Notes under the pieces: generated by a model
What the model was told of the DNA's origin: nothing
Databases searched by the model: none
Seen by the model: only the letters and a program-made list of their open reading frames with translations
Position numbers and translations under genes: made by a program
In this document: piece by piece, positions 59,239 through 64,000 of the stretch
Position numbering within the stretch: position 1 is the stretch's first letter
Layout: each line of letters opens with the position of its first letter
Assembly (NCBI GenBank): GCA_947044405.1
Contig: CAMRHE010000156.1
Coordinates: forward strand, 1,345,001 to 1,409,000
DNA: 64,000 nucleotides
Source: Leptodactylus fallax
Lineage: Eukaryota; Chordata; Amphibia; Anura; Leptodactylidae
Direction of reading: 5' to 3'

Positions 59239-59730
59239 TCAGGGAAGCATCGAACAGGAACTGGAGGCGTTGAGGATTTGAGAGGAAAGCAGCTTATTGT
59301 CCTGGAGGGGGACAATAGCTCCTATGGAGCTATTTAGCCCAGGAAATGCAGGCCTTGCTAACCGAGAAGCCACAAAGGAAGGCCTCAAGGATGCGAGCCA
59401 GCAGCTACGAAGGCCGCCATAGCGGCTCGAGCAGAGGGAGAGTCTACCTTCCAGCAGGATAGTAGCCTGGGAGAGCCTAGCTATCACGGGATCCACTGCG
59501 GGGGGCTCTGACCACTTGGAGTCACACTGGTCTGGAAAAAAGGACGTCCAACTTCCAGAGGAAGGCAGGGGTTGGTCCGGGTGAACCATTGTTTCTTCAA
59601 GATATGGACAACACCCCGTAGCAGCAGATATAGATGTGCCTAGCTGATGCTCCGGGACAGAAGCGTCCTCAGTAGAAACAGATAGTACAGGGTTCCATCT
59701 GTCAGAGTCAAGCCATGAGCTGTGGCACAA
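59239..59730 (-). pseudogene. DIRS 2 Gag-like fragment
   Basis: Reads EPPAVDPVIARLSQATILLE, GLRSCWLASL and IVPLQDNKLLSSQ, which parallel the DIRS 1 Gag block around PPPKVDMAVAKLS. A 163-residue open frame survives. Confidence 0.65.
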
Positions 59731-59973
59731 TCTGGGGAGAGCCCAGAGGAAGGACAGGAGGACTGTGACCTATAGGATGATTTCCTGGTCCTTTTGCGAG
59801 AGGTCTAGACGGCTAGAAGTCGCTGACTGAGCGGCAATCTGGGAAGGCAGTCGTTCTAAAGTTTCCACCACAGACTGGTTAAGTCTGGCAAGAACGCCTA
59901 TGGCCTGGGTAAGGTTAGGACGTCCAATCTGGAAGGGGAATCTGTCGGAGAGGGGCCGGAACTGGCTTAGTCT

Positions 59974-60059
59974 TTAACGCTCCACAAATTTATGCAGGGG
60001 CCATGCTAATCTTCTCTGTATCATTCCAATTTTAGTATATGTGTTGCCGAAACGAGCAC
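59974..60059 (-). pseudogene. U6 snRNA pseudogene
   Basis: Minus strand: GTGCTCGTTTCGGCAACACA, ATACTAAAATTGGAATGATA and CAGAGAAGATTAGCATGGCC are U6 with few changes. After CCCCTGC the block GCAAGGATGACACGC is deleted and the sequence continues AAATTTGTGGAGCGTTAAAG. The 5' stem-loop, ACAGAGA-like and AGC catalytic motifs are present, but the deletion removes part of the U4-pairing/3' stem region. It lies inside DIRS 2 and has no snRNA promoter visible. Confidence 0.9.
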
Positions 60060-61092
60060 TGGAAGGCAGAGAGGACAGATGGGCTCAGACTGGCCAAATG
60101 GTAACTGTTTGTTACAGCAGGCACACATATAAAATGTAGCGGGACCAGGGGTGGGACCAAAGGGCGAGATGGCTCTACATGGGAGGATATGACGGAGGGG
60201 GCTCAAGGAAAAATAGGGGTAACCCAGGGAGGTTAACCTATCAGACCACCGAAAGTATGACTGCTGCAGTGGAGGCTGCACAGAGAGAGATCCCTAGATG
60301 TTATGTCTCTTCAGGAGCAAAAAAAAAAGCCTGTGAGAAGAGCAGCAGGAGATGCAGAACAGAAAAATAAACATTAAATATTTCTGAGGAGGGCAAAAGG
60401 CCCTCCCCCAGAGATTCCCACATTCACGGAATAGACAGAGGAAGGAGACCTTCCTAGGAGATAATGGGAAGGCTTAGGAGGAGTTTGGAGGCCCGGGAAA
60501 GAGGCGGGCCTAGACCTAATAAAAGTACTGGGGCTAGGACAGGGGCCACCAAGAAAAAAACAAGTGCCCCCCGAACAAGAAAAGCCCCAAGAGCACCACA
60601 AAAAGAGGGGCTTATTCACTAAAATTTAGGCCCACCCCCATATTAGGATGCCAACCATGGCTGAAGACCCCCCTGTACCTGAAAGAAAAATAAAAACAAT
60701 GTAAGACAGAAAGACCTGAGTCAGGTCATATCTGCCTCCTATGGACACTAAGTTAAAACTGACTAGCACAGCATCTGTGAAGAGGATATAGCCTATAGCC
60801 TGGGGCAGAGCCGAATTCTAATATTCCTAGTTTTTAATATTCCTAGTCAGCCTCCTAGTGGCCAGGTCTATACCCATGGTGTTGTGTCCCCCAATGAAAT
60901 AAGCAAGAATTACTTGTAATATTCTGACTACAAATCCAAAGCAGGCATACTAAATTTTATGGAGTAACATATTCAGAAAACAACATAATACAACACAAGT
61001 AAACAACATTTACAGCACTTGCTAGTGAAAAGCAAAATTATGTAGGAAAGTTTCAGTGCTTAGGTTTGGGCTGTATGGCAACTAAACGTTAA

Positions 61093-61591
61093 AGGGGTTT
61101 CCCCATGAACGTAACCATATTTAAGTTTGTAGATAATTTAAAAAAAAACATTTTTTGCAAATATAGGTAATTACATTTTTTGCACAGTTTTGAAGACTTT
61201 CTGTAACCATCTTAGTAGTGACAGTCTGTTGTCTTGATCGGTTACTAATGGATACGATCATAAATGCAGGAACGTTCTATGGTCTGGAACTTGTTAGAAA
61301 CCTAGCCATGATTTCCTTATTGGGGCTAGGTTATCTTTTCGTGCATGCACTGTCCATGCTCGTAAACCTGTCTACAATAAGGAAATCATGGCTGGGTTTC
61401 AGATAAGTACCAGACCATAGACCGTTCCTGCATTCATGGTCGTATACATCAGTAACTGATCAAAAAAACAGACTGTCACCACTAAGATGAAAAGTGAAAA
61501 TCTTTGAAAGTCTGCACAATTTTACATTATTAACAGTGACATAAATTGTCTATAAATTTAAATTTGGTTACATTTGTGTTAAAAACCCCTT
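61093..61591. mobile_element. TTAA MITE with long inverted arms, 499 bp
   Basis: Begins AGGGGTTTCCCCATGAACGT and ends AAAAACCCCT, flanked by TTAA (61089-61092 and 61592-61595). Same family and length as 46585-47083. Confidence 0.85.
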
Positions 61592-61595
61592 TTAA

Positions 61596-61782
61596 GGCCA
61601 CACGTTCTAGAAAAACTTCTTTTTTTGTTGCAGATTTTGTTGTGTTTCAAAATGAACAGGACATATAAAGAAAGCACTACATCTACCTCCTGCTAAATTC
61701 CCTCCTGGCTTTGTCTCCGAAAACTGCTGCAAAACCTGCAACAAAAAAGCAGCTTTTCTGCAACATGTGGCCTCATCCTAAG
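61596..61782. mobile_element. Small MITE with GGCCACACGTT ends
   Basis: GGCCACACGTTCTAG at the left and AACATGTGGCCTCATCC at the right. The interior has TTTTTTTGTTGCAG and CTGCAACAAAAAAGC-like inverted stretches. Confidence 0.6.
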
Positions 61783-61939
61783 AGTGAACTGTGTGAAAAA
61801 CATGGTTACAATGGAAAATACTGTAATTGCAAGAAATCTTGTGACGTCTATCATAGGTAGACCTCAACTATGAGAGACAAAATGAGAAAAATCCAGAAAA
61901 TCACATTGTCTGATTTTTAAAGAATTTATTTGCAAATTA

Positions 61940-62357
61940 GGGTGGGTTCACACCTGCGCTTCAGTCCGTCCGCTGCCAATCCGATTGAAAATCTCGGGAA
62001 ACAGGATCGGCATCGGATACCGACAGGTTAGCGACGCATTGGTTAAAAACCCATTCATTTGAATGGGTTTTTAAAGCAATGCGCGGGTGTCCGATTGCAC
62101 CCTCTGCACTGCTAATCCTTTTTTTTTCGTCGGAAACAAAGTTGGACATGCAGGACTTTGTGTCCGACAAAAAAAAACCGCTTTGCAGCGCAGAGGGTGT
62201 AAGCACACACCCGCGCATTGCTTTAAAAACCCATTCAAACGAAAGGGTTTTTAACCAATGCGTCGCTAACCTGTCGGTATCCGATGCTGCTCCCGTTCCC
62301 CGAGATTTTCACTAGGATTGGCAGCGGACGGACTGAAGCGCAGTTGTGAACCCACCC
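61940..62357. mobile_element. Harbinger-type palindromic MITE (418 bp) nested in the Tc1-like arm
   Basis: Begins GGGTGGGTTCACACCTGCGC and ends GCGCAGTTGTGAACCCACCC; the arms pair for well over 100 bp. Flanked by TTA on each side (61937-61939 and 62358-62360). The other family A copies read GCAAATTATGGTGG uninterrupted, giving the empty site. Confidence 0.9.
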
Positions 62358-62395
62358 TTATGGTGGCAAATAAGTATTTGGTCAATAACAAAAGT

Positions 62396-63424
62396 TCATC
62401 TCAATACTTTGTTATATATCCTTTGTTGACAATGACAGAGGTCAAACGTTTTCTGTAAGTCTTCACAAGGTTGGCACACACTGTTGCTGGTATGTTGGCC
62501 CATTCCTCCATGCAGATCTCCTGTAGAACAGTGATATTTTGGGGCTGTCACTGGGGCAACACGGACTTTCAACTCCCTCCAAAGGTTTTCTATGGGGTTG
62601 AGATCTGGAGACTGGCTAGGCCACTCCAGGACCTTGAAATGCTTCTTACGAAGCCACTCCTTCGTTGCCCTGGCGGTGTGCTTGGGATCATTGTCATGCT
62701 GAAAGACCCAGCCACGTTTCATCTTCAATGCCCTTGCTGACGGAAGGAGGTTTGCACTCAAAATCTCACAATACATGACCCCATTCATTCTTTCATGTAC
62801 ACGGATCAGTCGTCCTGGTCCCTTTGCAGAGAAACAGCCCCAAAGCATGATGTTGCCACCCCCATGCTTCACAGTAGGTATGGTGTTCTTTGGATGCAAC
62901 TCAGCATTCACTATCCTCCAAACACGACGAGTTGTGTTTCTACCAAACAGTTCTACTTTGGTTTCATCTGACCATATGACATTCTCCCAATACTCTTCTG
63001 GAACATCCAAATGCTCTCTAGCAAACTTCAGACGGGCCCGGATATTTATTGGCTTAAGCAGGGGGACACGTCTGGCACTGCAAGATCTGAGTCCCTGGCG
63101 GTGTAGTGTGTTACTGACGGTAGCCTTTGTTACGTTAGTCCCAGCTTTCTGCAGGTCATTCACTAGGTCCCCCTGTGTGGTTCTGGGATTTTTGCTCACC
63201 GTTCTTGTGATCATTTTGACTCCACGGGGTGAGATCTTGCGTGGAGCCCCTGATCGAGGGAGATTATCAGTGGTCTTGTATGTCTTCCATTTTCTAATTA
63301 TTGCTCCAACAGTTGATTTCTTCACACCAAGCTGCTTGCCTATTGCAGATTCAGTCTTCCCAGCCTGGTGTAGATCTACAATTTTGTTTCTGGTGTCCTT
63401 CCACAGCTCTTTGGTCTTCACCAT
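62396..63424 (-). pseudogene. Tc1-like transposase (family A copy 5), almost full length
   Basis: A 342-residue open frame from [18 protein letters not shown]. The paired-like DNA-binding domain fills residues 1-110. The catalytic triad is at D153 (WSDETK), D244 (HDNDPKHT) and E279 (NPIENLW), the spacing of Tc1 DD34E enzymes, with the Gly-rich [11 protein letters not shown] box between. One extra G near 62553 shifts the frame after KVRVA (about residue 292), so the last 50 residues (which in copy 4 end GYITKY) are replaced by an out-of-frame tail. The least damaged transposase in the window. Confidence 0.93.
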
Positions 63425-63842
63425 AGTGGAGTTTGGAGTGTGACTGAGGTTGTGGACAGGTGTCTTTTATACTGATAACAATTTCAAACAGGTACCATTA
63501 CTACAGGTAATGAGTGGAGGACAGAGGAGCCTCTTAAAGAAGAAGTTACAGGTCTGTGAGAGCCAGAAATCTTGCTTGTTTGTAGGTGACCAAATACTTA
63601 TTTTCCACCATAATTTGCAAATACATTCTTAAAAAAAAATCAGACAATGTGATTTTCTGGATTTGTTTTCTCATTTTGTCTCTCATAGTTGAGGTCTACC
63701 TATGATGTCAATTACAGGCCTCTCTCATCTTTTTAAGTGGGAGAACTTACACAATTGGTGGCTGACTAAATACTTTTTTTCCACACTGTACAGTAGTTCC
63801 TACCTAGTAGATTATTTGGTTAGTTTTTCAGTTATCCAACAC

Positions 63843-64000
63843 TGACGCTAGTTTCACACTAGCGTTAGTCTCTCTGTCATTCAGGTCCGCATGGGGACCC
63901 TAAAGACGGAGTGCACGTCCGCTAAAAAAGCTCTTACCCTTGGACACGGACCCCATAGACTATAATGCAGGACCGTGCAGGACTTTTCTCTCTGCCGATT
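63843..64000. mobile_element. MITE, left part, cut by the window end
   Basis: Starts near ACGCTAGTTTCACACTAGCG, a short palindromic terminus, then CAGGTCCGCATGGGGACCC. Related to 18450-18680. Confidence 0.5.

Larger units (their letters stand above)
56757..60910 (-). mobile_element. DIRS-like retrotransposon 2, degraded (about 4.15 kb)
   Basis: The left terminus (ACCATAAAATCCTTTTTTCG, CACCATGGGTATAGACG, CCACTAGGAGGCTGACAC) and the right terminus (CAGCCTCCTAGTGGCCAGG, TACCCATGGTGTTGTGTCCC) are inverted repeats. An internal complementary region lies at about 57068-57155. Minus-strand coding remnants occur in the order Gag, RT, recombinase from right to left. It is shorter than DIRS 1 by internal deletions, with many frameshifts. 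Confidence 0.85.
61851..63788 (-). mobile_element. Tc1-like transposon, family A copy 5
   Basis: The right end is complete (ACTTTTTTTCCACACTG, TA at 63789-63790). The left arm lacks its outer about 80 bp and carries a nested Harbinger-type MITE at 61940-62357. Net length without the MITE is about 1.5 kb. Confidence 0.93.

Noticed and set aside
59974..60059. Functional U6 snRNA gene
   Set aside because: Internal deletion, no 3' T-run, no visible proximal sequence element or TATA at the right distance, and it is embedded in a DIRS element.

Overview
This is vertebrate nuclear DNA, most likely from a frog or toad. The evidence is a split, intron-rich vertebrate gene on the minus strand, and dense nested repeats of kinds abundant in anuran genomes: Tc1-like IR/DR transposons, DIRS retrotransposons, Penelope-like elements (PLEs), L2 LINEs, hAT/Harbinger elements and TTAA-flanked MITEs. 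The species call is inference. Nothing bacterial or phage-like is present.

The only host protein-coding gene I can support is ANKH (progressive ankylosis, a multipass membrane protein needed for ATP/citrate export and extracellular pyrophosphate). Its eight 3'-most coding exons lie on the minus strand, from 55766 down to the stop codon at 21493. All splice sites and reading phases agree. The probable 3' UTR runs to a polyadenylation signal near 19019. The 5' exons lie beyond the right edge. The introns are filled with transposons; the one between 22581 and 41883 is 19.3 kb and holds three Tc1-like copies, a Tc1-like remnant, hammerhead-like palindromes and a whole DIRS element.

Layout. 1-5855: a decayed hAT transposon (minus strand) hit by a Tc1-like element at the left edge and interrupted by an L2 LINE fragment, itself split by a solo LTR (2097-2948) and a Tc1-like element (3141-4064). 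5925-15118: two Penelope-like retrotransposons head to head. The left copy carries a 982-bp insert (9128-10109) flanked by a 12-bp direct repeat. The right copy lost its endonuclease domain and carries a 752-bp hAT MITE. 15120-19000: small palindromes and MITEs. 19000-55766: ANKH and its intronic repeats. 56757-60910: a second, degraded DIRS element (minus strand) containing a U6 snRNA pseudogene. 61093-64000: MITEs and a Tc1-like element with all three catalytic residues.

The most striking object is the 9128-10109 insert. It is a head-to-tail array of 312-bp units. Each complete unit contains, on the minus strand, a canonical type I hammerhead ribozyme: CTGATGA, stem II, GAAA, a palindromic stem III, a GUA cleavage triplet and a stem I of about 25 bp with an internal loop. 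The array ends in a fold-back centred exactly on ribozyme stem III. Tandem hammerhead units, no protein, a target-site duplication and a PLE host match what is known of animal retrozymes, non-autonomous retroelements that spread as circular RNAs and are thought to use PLE machinery. Further hammerhead-like motifs at 27900-28330, 28850-28900, 30905-30965 and 6004-6051 suggest this stretch has been hit repeatedly by such elements.
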